Shown: positions 19,721 through 30,312 of the stretch, in pieces | Position numbering within the stretch: position 1 is the first letter of the stretch | How the letters are laid out: every line of letters starts with the position of its first letter | Assembly (NCBI GenBank): GCA_009768925.2 | Contig: VHIT02000050.1 | Span: forward strand, 62,001 to 126,000 | Length of the DNA: 64,000 nucleotides | Reading direction: 5' to 3' | Source of the DNA: Cryptosporidium bovis | Lineage: Eukaryota > Apicomplexa > Conoidasida > Eucoccidiorida > Cryptosporidiidae | Notes under the pieces: model-generated | Databases searched by the model: none | What the model was told of the DNA's origin: nothing | The model's input: the letters and a program-made list of their open reading frames with translations, nothing else | Program-made: the position numbers and the translations under genes

Positions 19721-20191
19721 ATGGAGAGTGGACAACCAAGTATTCCAACAATTCCAGCATCTTCGAACATATTGCCTACATCCGGCGCTCCCTCAATCCC
19801 AACGCTGTATGCACAACCAAAAACATTTGTACCAGTGGATTGTAGGGTAATGCCAGGATATCCATTTTCAAGTCTAGCAGGAGTTCCTTGTGTGATACCA
19901 CCTCTACCAGAGGACTTCGTTGCTCCTAATGCGGAAAAAGGAGGCCAGAATACTCAAAATGTTCCTGAGCCGCATCGCTTTCACAATGGACAACCGCTGA
20001 ACCCATATATTTCTCCTACAGACCAAACTGTAGTTGTTAACGCACCTTATCATCATGCTCAATTCAATCCCGTGAGTGGATCAAGTATGTATTCCCCATG
20101 CAATCCGTTTGTTGCGTACCCTTATGGAATACCTGCCAAAGGACCTTTACCTGGGTCACAACCAAGGAAAACGGGATTCTATGCATATTAA
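19721..20191 (+). CDS. Small Pro-rich protein of unknown function, 156 aa
   Basis: The start ATG is in a good context after a spacer containing AGGCGCCT (19575-19582). The protein is Pro, Ser, Tyr and Gly-rich and low in charge, with short recurring pieces (PSIPTIP, PSIPTLY; NPYISP, NPFVAYPYG). It has only three Cys (positions 41, 56 and 127) and no signal peptide or transmembrane span. It looks disordered, reminiscent of structural or articulin-associated scaffold proteins or RNA-granule proteins, but no family is assigned. The ordered use of codons and lack of frameshift argue that it is a real gene. Confidence 0.7.
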   Translation: MESGQPSIPTIPASSNILPTSGAPSIPTLYAQPKTFVPVDCRVMPGYPFSSLAGVPCVIPPLPEDFVAPNAEKGGQNTQNVPEPHRFHNGQPLNPYISPTDQTVVVNAPYHHAQFNPVSGSSMYSPCNPFVAYPYGIPAKGPLPGSQPRKTGFYAY

Positions 20192-20461
20192 AGGTTTTGT
20201 CGGAAATAGTTAACCATTTCAAAGTATGGAACATATAGTTTAAATGCTTTGAATATGTTTACTTCTTTGGAAGTAACATTTAGTATTTTTTTTGTAGACT
20301 TGGTCATTTACTATCTCGATAATACTTCTAGTTATTTCGTCTCTTATTCGTCGGTTTGTATACTAATCAAACCCCACTGTGTTATGCACTGGAGTTAGCG
20401 CCTCAGTATTTAGTGTATAAAAATAATTTTCGTTGTAATTCCTACTAGTAAAGCCATACAA

Positions 20462-23400
20462 ATGAAACCATTTAATGAAAATCAATTGAACCTCTCTGAA
20501 TATTCTTCGACAAATGAAGGTGTGTTCAATGGGTTAGACTTGTCAAGCTTATCTATTAATGAACTTATATGCAGGAATGAATGGCAAATAAGGGTTTATG
20601 GATACAAAAGGTTAATCAATGAAATAGATAGTATTGAAAGTATTTCAGACTTTGAAACGGTATTTATAGAAAATGTTATGAATGATAAAAATATTTCCGC
20701 ACAAAATATTGGCTTACAAGCTATTTCAAAGTTTATTGATAAAAATGGCCAAAAAATTTTAAATTTAGAAAAACTTTGGAGAGAATCGATTTCAGACACA
20801 CTTATAAGAAAAACTCTTTACAACCCAAAAACTTCTCTCTCCTCCACCAACTTGGCTTTTTCATTTTTTGAGCAGTTTACTATTTTGGCAAAAGGGGATT
20901 TTAGTAAGATAGACCACTTTTGGGAGGGGATGGTAGGGTTTATAAATAATAACAAGAAATCGAAAGGTGTTGTTACTAGACAAATATTTGGAGTGGTGAA
21001 ACTATTTTTAGGATTTATACATAATTACGGGGTTGAATTCTTGCCATTTTTGTTATTTTGTAAAACAACTGCGTCCTTGCTATCGGAATGTACAGACATA
21101 TCGTTAAAAGATACGGTATACGATATTATTTCAATTTGTGTGATAAAAAAAAATATTATAGATCTAATATCCAATTTAGTTACTCCTTCACAACTTAAAG
21201 AAATTCAAAAAAGAGTTTCAGACACAAATAGTTGTTCCATACCGTTAAGAATAGAATTTATTAATAATGTCAATAAGAACTATTCTTTGGATATTAGCGC
21301 AACTAATCAGAATGTTTTTTTAGATAATAATGATGTTTTTAATTATATTGAACCGGTAGATGTCATTAAATTACTACCAATTAATTGGCTAGAAACGATC
21401 TCTGATAGGGAAATTAAATGGAGTGAGAGAAAAATAATACTTGATAGGTTTTCAAACTTATGTGAAACACACAAAAAGCTCGCCATTTGTCACTTGGATA
21501 GTAAAAATAATTATTCTACTAATAAAAAAAACAATCTTCCATCTATTTCTGATTACCAAAATATACTTAATATTCTTCAAAGAATCATTAAATGTGAGGG
21601 GAATACTGCATTGATATTATCAGTCTTAAAACTAAGTTCAAATCTTGTAAAGTCTTTACGTGAGAAATTAACAACAATTATAAGGCCGTTAACTACGCAA
21701 GTTTCAACTAAATTAAAAGATCAAAATAAAATAGTTTGTAGTGAAGCAATTAATTTCATAATAAACGTACTTAAATACTCTTTAACACTAGATCAAATAT
21801 TCGAGGATTTATTAATTAATGGGTTCAAGGAAAAAGTTGCTTCTGCAAAATGCTCGGCTATATCGATTTGTATTTGTTTAATTGATAATGTAATAAATAA
21901 AAGTGAATCATTAGAAAGGCACTACAAAGGATTTAAACTCATACTCAATGCTTTATCTTCGCTTTTTGATGATCCTTCAATTAAAGTGAGATCTTTTGCA
22001 TCGACAATACTTGTTAAGTTAAATAACGGATGTTTTGGACCAGAAATAAATTCCTGCGTGGGCAAAATAATGGTGGGCCTAAATCATGCCAAATTAAAAC
22101 TTGTTAAAGATACTGAAAAAAAAATGGGATTATCATCAGATAATATTAGAGAATGTTTTGATATAAGCCAAACCACGAATTCTACCAATAATAATTTCAC
22201 TACAGTTGAAGAAGCAGAAACTTCAATCACGGAGATGACTATGGAACAGCAAACAAAAATCAAAAGATCAACTGTAGCTAGGATTAAATCCGAAAGCAAT
22301 GATAAGTTGAGAGGTACCGCGAAATTAACAAATAGAAATGAAGATGTATTACCTCAATTCTTAAAGGCTAAAACAGGAAATATTAGACTATCAAATGACT
22401 TGGTTATATTAGGTAACGATACAATAGAAAATAATTCCAGCTCTTTAAATATAATAGAGACTCCAAAAATGGAAAGTCTTCCGAGAATATTGCATTCTGT
22501 TTCGTCAACTAACGAAAAGAAAACAAATTTCTTTGAAAAGTTATCAGACAAGAGTGACTTTGTTTCTGGTTCTGTAAAAAATGCTTCGTTTTCACAAAAA
22601 TGTGTCTATGTTGACAAAAAAAACTCAGATTATTTTATTTTGATTACTCCAGATAATGAAACAACTCTTCAATCTCTGGAAGTGAATGGTAAATCTCTAA
22701 CTTTATGTATTAAGCCATACATTTCTGATATACTAATAAAAGATATGTTTGGTTCTGATATAGTACTAATTAACTACTCAATTGATTTTTGGGTGAACTA
22801 TATTAACCACATTTCATCCAGTAAAAACAAAGAGTTCCATTTTACTTATTTTTTATTAAATTGGATTTTAAATAATGTAAATGAAGGTTATATATTGAAT
22901 TACTATCCTCTAATTGTTGCATTAATAAACGTGATCATTCAACAAGAAACCGTTTTCGTAAAAATTTACTCAAGTAATATAGTTTACTTAATTTGTTATA
23001 TACTTATAAGCATAATATATAAGGATCTTATTCATTTTGAAAAGTATAGTCTATTATTTCAGAACGAACTTGAATGTTACGAAAGGTTAATTGCGTTATT
23101 AATTGAAAAGAAAGCTATATACTATGATTATTCCTCAGAATTTGTTGAAAAATTAGAAATATTGCAATACCAAGTACATTCACCTCTGCTGATAAACACT
23201 ATTATAGTTTCCTTATTGGAGTTTCCATATTGTTTTGAGAAGAATATTAACTTGATCATTAACAAACTTTGCTCAATAAATGATCCCTTTTTACTACTAA
23301 AAAGTTTTGGCATTCTAAATATTTATTACATTCTTTTAATTTATGAAAAAAGTGACAATACTCACAAAAGTTCATTGAGCAATATAATTTCACATGTTTC

Positions 23401-24511
23401 AGGTTATTTAGGGCCTTTGTTTTGGAATGAAGTAGTGAAGGAGCTTCCAAAAATAAGAGTTGAAAACTATCTGATAAAATGCGATAATATTGAAAAACAG
23501 AAAAAGGTGTTATATGATCTCCTAATAATAACTGCATTGGAACACGAGACTATTTTTAATTACAATATTATTGGGTCAACTGGTAATGGAAAAGATATAG
23601 GACTATTTACGAAATCTAAGCTTAGTTTAAAGCTCGTAAATAGAATATTTATAAATTTAAACCTTATTTGTAATAAGGTTGATTGTATTCTGAGACAGAG
23701 CGAAGAAATATATTCATTACTAGAGACTGAACAAGATATAAATTTATTGTTAACCCAACACTTTTATTATTTTTCACAACTGCTAGTACATATTTATTTT
23801 TCATTGTACAATAAATTAGGAACTTTTTTCAAGAATGATTATGACTTAGAGCTTAATAATTTGAGCAATATATTTTTAAAAATAGTTATACACTTGGATA
23901 AGTTGAGCAATACCTTTCAGAAAATAATGATAAAAGAGGGCTTTCCAATAAAAACAATGATGATGAATACATTATTTATTATGAGTAACTATTACAGTTG
24001 GAAGGAGGAGTTGGAAAGTGAGCCCGATAAATTAAAGTTGGTTAGCTCGTTGAATAATATCATGGGAGTTAACATTATATCAGCATTTCAAGGTTATTTA
24101 CCTAAATTTGCGAAAATAATAGTGGATGTCATTATTTTCGGAATCAAACAAAATAATCATACAATATTCGACAATGATTTGTTATGTAGGCTGCTGCCGA
24201 AGGTGCTGAGAAGGATAAAAGTATCAATTGCAAATAATGAATTTAATGTTGAAAAACACATAGAAAGTATTATTTATTGCCTTGATAATGCAATTAATCA
24301 ACGAAATCAAGTATCTTTAGAACGAGTAAATCCAGTAATTGATTTCTCTCTAGATTACATACTTACTTTACAAGAGAGTGACATACAAATTAATATGAAT
24401 GATTTTACGGAACTGGGATTAATGGAAAAAGTTGAAAGTATAGATAGCGAATTGTTTTCAGGGAAGATAAGTAAAGTAAAATCAATTCTATCAAACAAAA
24501 ATAATCATTAG
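20462..24511 (+). CDS. TOG-domain microtubule-associated protein, XMAP215/ch-TOG-like, 1349 aa
   Basis: TOG domains bind tubulin and promote plus-end growth. Two Trp-containing starts of TOG-like HEAT arrays are visible: about residues 30-55 (INELICRNEWQIRVYGYKRLINEI, resembling the LWKxRxxGYEEL opening of TOG1) and about 305-330 (LPINWLETISDREIKWSERKIILDRF, resembling the KKWQxRKEALEQL opening of TOG2). HEAT-type helices continue to about residue 550. A Ser/Thr/Lys linker (560-720) is followed by a long helical C-terminal half rich in Ile, Asn, Leu and Tyr. There is no signal peptide. A spindle or subpellicular microtubule role is likely. Exact TOG number and family (XMAP215 versus CLASP) are uncertain. 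It converges on Cactin with 15 nt between stop codons. Confidence 0.75.
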   Translation: MKPFNENQLNLSEYSSTNEGVFNGLDLSSLSINELICRNEWQIRVYGYKRLINEIDSIESISDFETVFIENVMNDKNISAQNIGLQAISKFIDKNGQKILNLEKLWRESISDTLIRKTLYNPKTSLSSTNLAFSFFEQFTILAKGDFSKIDHFWEGMVGFINNNKKSKGVVTRQIFGVVKLFLGFIHNYGVEFLPFLLFCKTTASLLSECTDISLKDTVYDIISICVIKKNIIDLISNLVTPSQLKEIQKRVSDTNSCSIPLRIEFINNVNKNYSLDISATNQNVFLDNNDVFNYIEPVDVIKLLPINWLETISDREIKWSERKIILDRFSNLCETHKKLAICHLDSKNNYSTNKKNNLPSISDYQNILNILQRIIKCEGNTALILSVLKLSSNLVKSLREKLTTIIRPLTTQVSTKLKDQNKIVCSEAINFIINVLKYSLTLDQIFEDLLINGFKEKVASAKCSAISICICLIDNVINKSESLERHYKGFKLILNALSSLFDDPSIKVRSFASTILVKLNNGCFGPEINSCVGKIMVGLNHAKLKLVKDTEKKMGLSSDNIRECFDISQTTNSTNNNFTTVEEAETSITEMTMEQQTKIKRSTVARIKSESNDKLRGTAKLTNRNEDVLPQFLKAKTGNIRLSNDLVILGNDTIENNSSSLNIIETPKMESLPRILHSVSSTNEKKTNFFEKLSDKSDFVSGSVKNASFSQKCVYVDKKNSDYFILITPDNETTLQSLEVNGKSLTLCIKPYISDILIKDMFGSDIVLINYSIDFWVNYINHISSSKNKEFHFTYFLLNWILNNVNEGYILNYYPLIVALINVIIQQETVFVKIYSSNIVYLICYILISIIYKDLIHFEKYSLLFQNELECYERLIALLIEKKAIYYDYSSEFVEKLEILQYQVHSPLLINTIIVSLLEFPYCFEKNINLIINKLCSINDPFLLLKSFGILNIYYILLIYEKSDNTHKSSLSNIISHVSGYLGPLFWNEVVKELPKIRVENYLIKCDNIEKQKKVLYDLLIITALEHETIFNYNIIGSTGNGKDIGLFTKSKLSLKLVNRIFINLNLICNKVDCILRQSEEIYSLLETEQDINLLLTQHFYYFSQLLVHIYFSLYNKLGTFFKNDYDLELNNLSNIFLKIVIHLDKLSNTFQKIMIKEGFPIKTMMMNTLFIMSNYYSWKEELESEPDKLKLVSSLNNIMGVNIISAFQGYLPKFAKIIVDVIIFGIKQNNHTIFDNDLLCRLLPKVLRRIKVSIANNEFNVEKHIESIIYCLDNAINQRNQVSLERVNPVIDFSLDYILTLQESDIQINMNDFTELGLMEKVESIDSELFSGKISKVKSILSNKNNH

Positions 24512-24526
24512 ATAAAATAACGTTCA

Positions 24527-26182
24527 TCACCTTCTATACCTTTTTTGTTTGAAATTAAAATTTAAGTACAAAGTTGCATTCTCAAAATAACTTCTGTAAC
24601 CATATTTCGGATTGGTTTCCCATTCTCTGTCAATTATTGAGAAACCAATGTCTTTATACTTACATTGATTGCATGAAATAATCAGTAATTTACTTTTTTG
24701 TGGGACCTCTCCTTCACATTCCAATAGATCTTCAATAGTTTTGTTTTCATCAATAATAGATATATTATTGTTTTCAATGTATCTTTTCTTTGTTGTCAAG
24801 TACCAATTTGGAGTTATGTGTTTATTTTCAGGCCTATTTAATAGCGGAAAAATAATTTTGAAGCTGTACCCTTGTATTATTTTTGGTGGGAGACTCTTCT
24901 CATTATAGTAATTTCTATTATATTGATTCCAAATATATTTGGCTTTAATTTTTGAGTATACTATTGGTAGTTGTAGTTCAAGATTATTTTCTTTTATTGT
25001 TTTTCTTTCATTGTTTGAAGTTGGTACGGAAAATTCTATAAAAGGCAAATCTATGAGTTGACCAGACGATTCATCCTCAGAAAAATCATTTTCATTGTTA
25101 TTAGATACCTTTCCAAGTGTACAATTTTCTGCACCTTCTTCAAATTTTAATACTTGCGAGCTGATATTGTACTTTTCTAAAAGCTCTGTTGCCCAACTTT
25201 CAATATTGAGATCGTATATATTTTCTATTTTTTCAATATTTAATCTTGCAATGAACACTTTGATGTTCAGTACTACGTTGTTCCAATATTCATCGTTCAA
25301 CAGATTTTGAGCTTCAGACATTATTGACCTTAACTCTCCTAAACTTTTGTTTTTTATTATTTCTTTGATTTCGTGATTCTCCATCGAATCTTTGTCATTG
25401 TGATTATATTCTAAATTTATCATAACCTCTAAACCGTCTAATATATCAACCCATTCGTCTACTAGCTTTATTTCAGTGGACGTATTGATGATTTTTTTGT
25501 GTTGTTTTAACATTGATGTAAATTCGATAAAGTGAATGTTTTTGTCTAAGTTTGGTCTTTTCATTAGGTTATCTACCCAAGGTAACAATTTTTTATCACA
25601 CAGAGCAGTTAAATATGGTAATGATCCGCTAAGGCCAACCAAAGTTAGTGATAGCAATGAATGAGTTAATGGGGAAATACTTTCGGTCTCTTCAAAAGAA
25701 TTACCTTCACAAAAAAATGAATAAGTTAATACTTTCCAAAAGATTATATCAAAAATATTTTCACGATGTTCTTTTATTCTAATTATTGAAGAACTTTGTA
25801 TCTGTAACTTTTCGAATTTTTTTTCATTCTCAATCCACGTGTCATAGTTAAAGAGATTTCCCCTTTGAGGTCTTCTTGTTGGATTTTCATCTGACACTTC
25901 TCTCCTTTTCCTTATTTCAAGTATTTTTTCAATGTTTATCGGTGCAACTCCGAACTTGTACCATCTATAGTTCTTGCAATTTTCCAGAAATTCATCATAT
26001 TTTTCATTCTTTTCTTGTTCGAATCTCTTTTCCCAAATAAATGGTGTGGACAAAAGACTATCACCAAATGGATTACACTCGTCAGAATACCCAATTTTCC
26101 TTATAATTGTTTCTCTGTCTTTTCTGCATCTCTTTAACTCAATATTTTTTTCAAACTCAGGGTCAGAACAAACAGTCGGCAT
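24527..26182 (-). CDS. CACTIN: Cactin, spliceosome-associated protein
   Basis: Cactin associates with late spliceosomes and is needed for accurate splicing in animals, fission yeast and Toxoplasma. The C-terminal Cactin domain is clear: AKYIWNQYNRNYYNEKSLPPKIIQGYSF matches the family's FEWNKYNQTHYDxDNPPPKIVQGYKF. The end KDIGFSIIDREWE...YGYRSYFENATLYLNFNFKQKRYRR matches EDIAFKIVNREWE...GFRCQFxNGxxxLWFHFKRYRYRR. The N-terminus contains NPFGDSLLSTPFIWEKRFEQ, the conserved cactin_mid entry (NPFGDxxLxxxFVWxKK). The start is the ATG at 26182; the open frame to 26200 begins with GTG. 551 aa, shorter than animal cactin because the RS-rich N-terminus is missing. Confidence 0.93.
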   Translation of the reverse strand: MPTVCSDPEFEKNIELKRCRKDRETIIRKIGYSDECNPFGDSLLSTPFIWEKRFEQEKNEKYDEFLENCKNYRWYKFGVAPINIEKILEIRKRREVSDENPTRRPQRGNLFNYDTWIENEKKFEKLQIQSSSIIRIKEHRENIFDIIFWKVLTYSFFCEGNSFEETESISPLTHSLLSLTLVGLSGSLPYLTALCDKKLLPWVDNLMKRPNLDKNIHFIEFTSMLKQHKKIINTSTEIKLVDEWVDILDGLEVMINLEYNHNDKDSMENHEIKEIIKNKSLGELRSIMSEAQNLLNDEYWNNVVLNIKVFIARLNIEKIENIYDLNIESWATELLEKYNISSQVLKFEEGAENCTLGKVSNNNENDFSEDESSGQLIDLPFIEFSVPTSNNERKTIKENNLELQLPIVYSKIKAKYIWNQYNRNYYNEKSLPPKIIQGYSFKIIFPLLNRPENKHITPNWYLTTKKRYIENNNISIIDENKTIEDLLECEGEVPQKSKLLIISCNQCKYKDIGFSIIDREWETNPKYGYRSYFENATLYLNFNFKQKRYRR

Positions 26183-26403
26183 TTTATTTTTAGAGCGCAC
26201 ATTTCTCTTTCAGCTACATGACTTTGTAAGAATGGTTAAGAAAATTATTAATGAATAAAGATAATGATTTCAGATATTATAATTATAGGAAAGATTAAAA
26301 CTTGATACAGTGAAAAGTTGGGTACACCCAGGCAAAGGCAATACCATTCAACAGGGACTAAAGTTGTTGAATTCAGTTCATTGGTTTTTTCAAAGAAAAG
26401 TTA

Positions 26404-26661
26404 ATGTTATTTAATGAATATTCTTATATAATAATTACGTTTGTTTTCAATTTAAATATAGTCAAACAACAGAGCAGGACTGTTAGTGATTTGTCAGGTG
26501 AAAAAATAAATGAGCAATTTGAACCTTATTATATAAATATTGATTCAAAAATAATTCCAGAAATAATCAACGAAGAAAAGAGGGGTTACTTAGCTACCCG
26601 TTCACCTCATAAGCCAGTCCTATTTACATCACAGTTTATAATTTCAGAAGAGTTGAATTAG
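26404..26661 (+). CDS. Possible small secreted protein, 85 aa
   Basis: The frame begins with ATG and has a hydrophobic N-terminal core (residues 8-21, YIIITFVFNLNIVK). A polar region with a short acidic/basic pattern follows and ends SQFIISEELN. This resembles the small signal-peptide proteins common in this lineage. The n-region is acidic rather than basic, so the signal peptide is not textbook. It lies isolated between Cactin and CTP synthase. Transcript or peptide support would decide; chance occurrence is a real alternative. Confidence 0.35.
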   Translation: MLFNEYSYIIITFVFNLNIVKQQSRTVSDLSGEKINEQFEPYYINIDSKIIPEIINEEKRGYLATRSPHKPVLFTSQFIISEELN

Positions 26662-28179
26662 ATTGATTAAATATGTTAGTTACTGGAGTAGATATTATTG
26701 ATAAAACTCTCATTATTGAAATAACACGTACACTCAAAACAATATTCATTTAAACAAAATTAATCAAAATTCACAATTGCGTTTTTCACTTGAACGAAGA
26801 TTCAGAAAGAAACCTAAATGTGTATTTTCCGCTGGCATCATTCTTTTGACATAAGTTCAGTTTATAGTACAGAACTGAATGAAAACCACTATATTTTTTT
26901 TCTGGGTTTTTATCTGAAAACGAATTGAATTTATTACTAAAATGTTGTGAATTAATACTCTTTAGAGGCACTCGAAGTGAAAATTTTAATCAGGTTTTTG
27001 GAATTAAAGTCATAAATAAGTACCAATTAATTTACTAGCATATACAAAAGAGTAGTCAGATTTATTTCGTTGAGTAATTATATTATTATGGATTTAAACC
27101 CAATAACAGATGTTTGGCTACAAAACAATGCAAGGTTTACCACTATAGACTTAATTAAAATTCTGAATATTAAAACATACTCTATATTGTATCCTAGTTT
27201 ATTTATTAAACCACCATTTCTCATAAGTGAACAAAAACTGATTTTATGTTAATGTTGTTTTGAATAACCTGATCAAATAAAGAAATTATTTAAAGTACAT
27301 GTTTAAAACTTAATTCTAAAGGGACAGAAATTCTGTTTATTGATTAAATAAAGCCGAGTTCAGTTTAAACAAATAATTTACTGTTTTCTAGATATCTAAT
27401 ATGACAAGAGCAGTAGTATTTTTTTCCACATAAGTTGTGTTTTGAATATATGAGGCTAAAATGTAGAGTTAAGTAGAAAGTGGAGAGAATTTAAGGTCCT
27501 TATGAAAGTTTAAATCCATATAAAATTGAATCTATAAAAGATGTAGTTGCGAACAAATTTTTCAGGGTATTTATGTAGTCAGTTTGTTTAGCGTTTGTAT
27601 CACTGGGATTATTGCTATCTCAAGTATGTAACAACTATAAAAATAAAGTCTCGGTTCCCTACAGTCTTGCAGAGTTGCAAAACATGGATATTTGTTTTGG
27701 TTGCAATTAGATCACTGTAGTCGGAATAAACTTGACAGGAATTAGTCATTACTATAATTACAACGGCACAACTTTATCATTTTTTATAGCAATTTGTTCA
27801 TAGCCATCTCGAACCATTATTTCATTTATAAGCAATCGAAATTTTAAACAAAATAACCTTTTGGTAATTGTAATTAGTGTAGTGTGTTCAATAAACTGGA
27901 CAATAAGAACATTATTCCCATAAAGATTATAATTCATGCAATCAAAAGAAACAAAGGAATAGAGGACACATATTTGGTAGTTTGAAACACTCAACAGATG
28001 TAATGGTGTCTGCTGAAACTCAACATTCATCATTTGTTAAAAAATCGGTGTTGGCTAGGGCCGCCTACCTAAGTTGATGGATAGAAATGATCCCGCAACA
28101 AGAGGCGAATAGTTTCAGTATTTATTTGGTTCTTTCTTGCTGTTTGATCAGGTAATCGGTATTTAAGTAATAGCTAAAT
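26662..28179. other. 1.5-kb gene-poor stretch upstream of CTP synthase
   Basis: No convincing coding frame: the longest candidates (54 aa from the ATG at 27088, and 91 aa on the minus strand at 27758-28033) lack recognisable features. The last 100 nt hold CCGCCTACC (28061-28069), the reverse of a GGTAGGCGG element like those seen upstream of other genes here. The size is large for this compact sequence, so a non-coding transcript or long promoter of CTP synthase is possible. Confidence 0.45.
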
Positions 28180-30198
28180 ATGAAAGCAAACATCACGAAC
28201 GAATCGGGCCTTCTAAAGTCCCCAAAGAGGATAGCAAATTCTATCGAGCATTTGGCGAGTGACAGGACTATGAAGTACATTGTTGTTACTGGTGGTACTT
28301 TAAGCGGACTTGGTAAAGGGATTGCAATAAGTTCTCTAGGGTTGTGTTTAAAAAGTAGAGGGTACAATGTTACTGCAGTGAAAATTGACCCATACCTTAA
28401 TATTGATGCGGGCACTATGTCTCCTTTTGAGCACGGAGAGGTGTTCGTATTAGATGACGGTGAAGAAGTTGATTTAGACCTTGGTAATTACGAAAGGTTT
28501 TTGGGATTAAATTTAACTAACATAAATTCTATTACAACTGGGAAAATATATTCAGAAGTAATTAGTAGAGAAAGGAAGGGTGAGTATTTGGGTAAGACGG
28601 TTCAAGTTGTTCCGCATCTTACGGACTATATCCAGGAAAGATTAAAATTTGCTGCCTTATCAGGTTACTATGATAGCTCAGATAATTTTGTTTTACCAGA
28701 TATATGTATGGTTGAGGTTGGTGGGACTGTTGGTGATATTGAAAGTTCAGTATACCTTGAGGCATTGCAGCAATTCCTCTTTAACGTTGGGCCCGAAAAT
28801 ATTGTATTGGTTCACGTTTGCTACTTGCCATATTTTGGTAATCAATTAAAAAAGAAACCGACACAACATAGTGTTTCGAGGTTGCGTGAGGTCGGTTTAA
28901 AACCTGACTTTTTGTTTGGAAGATGTGAAATTCCAATTGATAATTTATGCAGAAACCAACTTATGACATTTACACAGATTAAAACGGAAAATATCATTTC
29001 TGTTCATACAGTTGATCATCCGATTGCTGTTGTTAAATTACTTGAATCACAGAATTTAGCAGATAAAGTTTGCTTAAGGTTAGGACTGGAAATTAGAAAG
29101 CCTGGAAAACTACTTGAAGACTGGAATAAATTAATAGAACTTTCCTCTTATACTGATAAGCTTAACAAGAATGAACCTCTTCCACTAAATGTATCCAATC
29201 CATTTATTAATGGTAAGGCTAAAATAGGAATTGTAGGGAAGTATATTTCTTCGGATGATACTTATTTGAGTGTAATTGAATCTTTAAAATACGCAGCATT
29301 AAATAGCAAAGTTCAACTTGAGATTATTTGGATTGAGGCAACACAGTTAGAATCAGACTCCAATTACTCGGATTCTTCAACTGAACCTTCGCCACTCGAG
29401 AATACGGGAGGCACATGGGATTTACTGAAATCGGTTGACGGTGTACTGGTACCAGGTGGATTTGGTAGAAGAGGGATCAACGGAAAGATTGCAGCAATTA
29501 ATTATTGCAGAACTAATAATATTCCGTACTTAGGCATCTGTCTCGGTATGCAACTTTGCGTTGTAGAATTTTCGAAAAATGTATTAAACCTGCCATTAGC
29601 AACTTCTGAAGAATTTGAAGAGGGGTTTCTTAGAAATTATAAGCCTATTTCAAGTGTGGAAGAATTAGATCTTGTACATAGCAACGGTGGCACGGTTATT
29701 GGTGATGAAATCCTTAGCCCTTTTGCGGACAGCGAACTTTCAACAAGATCTGTACACGTTGTAGTTACAATGAACGATTTTACGAGTAACATTAAGGGTG
29801 GAACTATGAGACTAGGTGGTTGGAATACAATGATTCGTGATAAGAACTCACTTGCATATAAACTATACAATGCATGTAAATTTCAATCATTCACAACTCT
29901 TTGCGCTGAAACAGGTGAAGAAATTTATACAATAAGAGAAAGACATAGACACCGTTACGAAATTAATCCAGAATTTGTTCCTTTGATGGAAAAGTTTGGT
30001 CTCAAATTTGTTGGAAAAGATTTGGATGTAAATAGAAATGAGATTGTTGAGTTGCCATCCCATCCTTTTTTCATTGCAGCACAGTACCATCCTGAATTTA
30101 CATCTAGACCAATGAATCCAAATCCGCTTTTTTATGGTCTTGTGCTTGCCTCAGTAGGGAAAATTAAACACAATGAACAGATGTATAACTTTGTTTAG
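28180..30198 (+). CDS. CTPS: CTP synthase
   Basis: Converts UTP, ATP and glutamine to CTP, the last step of pyrimidine nucleotide synthesis. The synthetase domain begins MKYIVVTGGTLSGLGKGIA (P-loop) followed by KIDPYLNIDAGTMSPFEHGEVFVLDDGEE and DLDLGNYERF. VEVGGTVGDIES is also canonical. The class I glutaminase domain has the nucleophile elbow YLGICLGMQL (Cys454 counted from 28180) and the His-Glu pair in QYHPEF (His637, Glu639). The in-frame ATG at 28180 gives a 30-residue extension before MKYIVV; the family start corresponds to 28270, so either may be used. 672 or 642 aa. The parasite salvages pyrimidines, which makes this step important. Confidence 0.97.
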   Translation: MKANITNESGLLKSPKRIANSIEHLASDRTMKYIVVTGGTLSGLGKGIAISSLGLCLKSRGYNVTAVKIDPYLNIDAGTMSPFEHGEVFVLDDGEEVDLDLGNYERFLGLNLTNINSITTGKIYSEVISRERKGEYLGKTVQVVPHLTDYIQERLKFAALSGYYDSSDNFVLPDICMVEVGGTVGDIESSVYLEALQQFLFNVGPENIVLVHVCYLPYFGNQLKKKPTQHSVSRLREVGLKPDFLFGRCEIPIDNLCRNQLMTFTQIKTENIISVHTVDHPIAVVKLLESQNLADKVCLRLGLEIRKPGKLLEDWNKLIELSSYTDKLNKNEPLPLNVSNPFINGKAKIGIVGKYISSDDTYLSVIESLKYAALNSKVQLEIIWIEATQLESDSNYSDSSTEPSPLENTGGTWDLLKSVDGVLVPGGFGRRGINGKIAAINYCRTNNIPYLGICLGMQLCVVEFSKNVLNLPLATSEEFEEGFLRNYKPISSVEELDLVHSNGGTVIGDEILSPFADSELSTRSVHVVVTMNDFTSNIKGGTMRLGGWNTMIRDKNSLAYKLYNACKFQSFTTLCAETGEEIYTIRERHRHRYEINPEFVPLMEKFGLKFVGKDLDVNRNEIVELPSHPFFIAAQYHPEFTSRPMNPNPLFYGLVLASVGKIKHNEQMYNFV

Positions 30199-30312
30199 TT
30201 TCCCAGGAAATACAGATAAGTTTTTTTTTTTAGCTTATTGATTTCGTTAGATTGAAATGACTGTTAAGCACGTTTACCGCTACCTTTTACATTTTAATTA
30301 TTTATATGAAAA

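Noticed and set aside
27088-27252. 54-aa frame (MDLNPITDVWLQ...)
   Set aside because: No motif, isolated, and of a length expected by chance in this gap.
27758-28033. 91-aa minus-strand frame upstream of CTP synthase
   Set aside because: No recognisable features and composition like random AT-rich DNA; retained only as part of the gene-poor interval.
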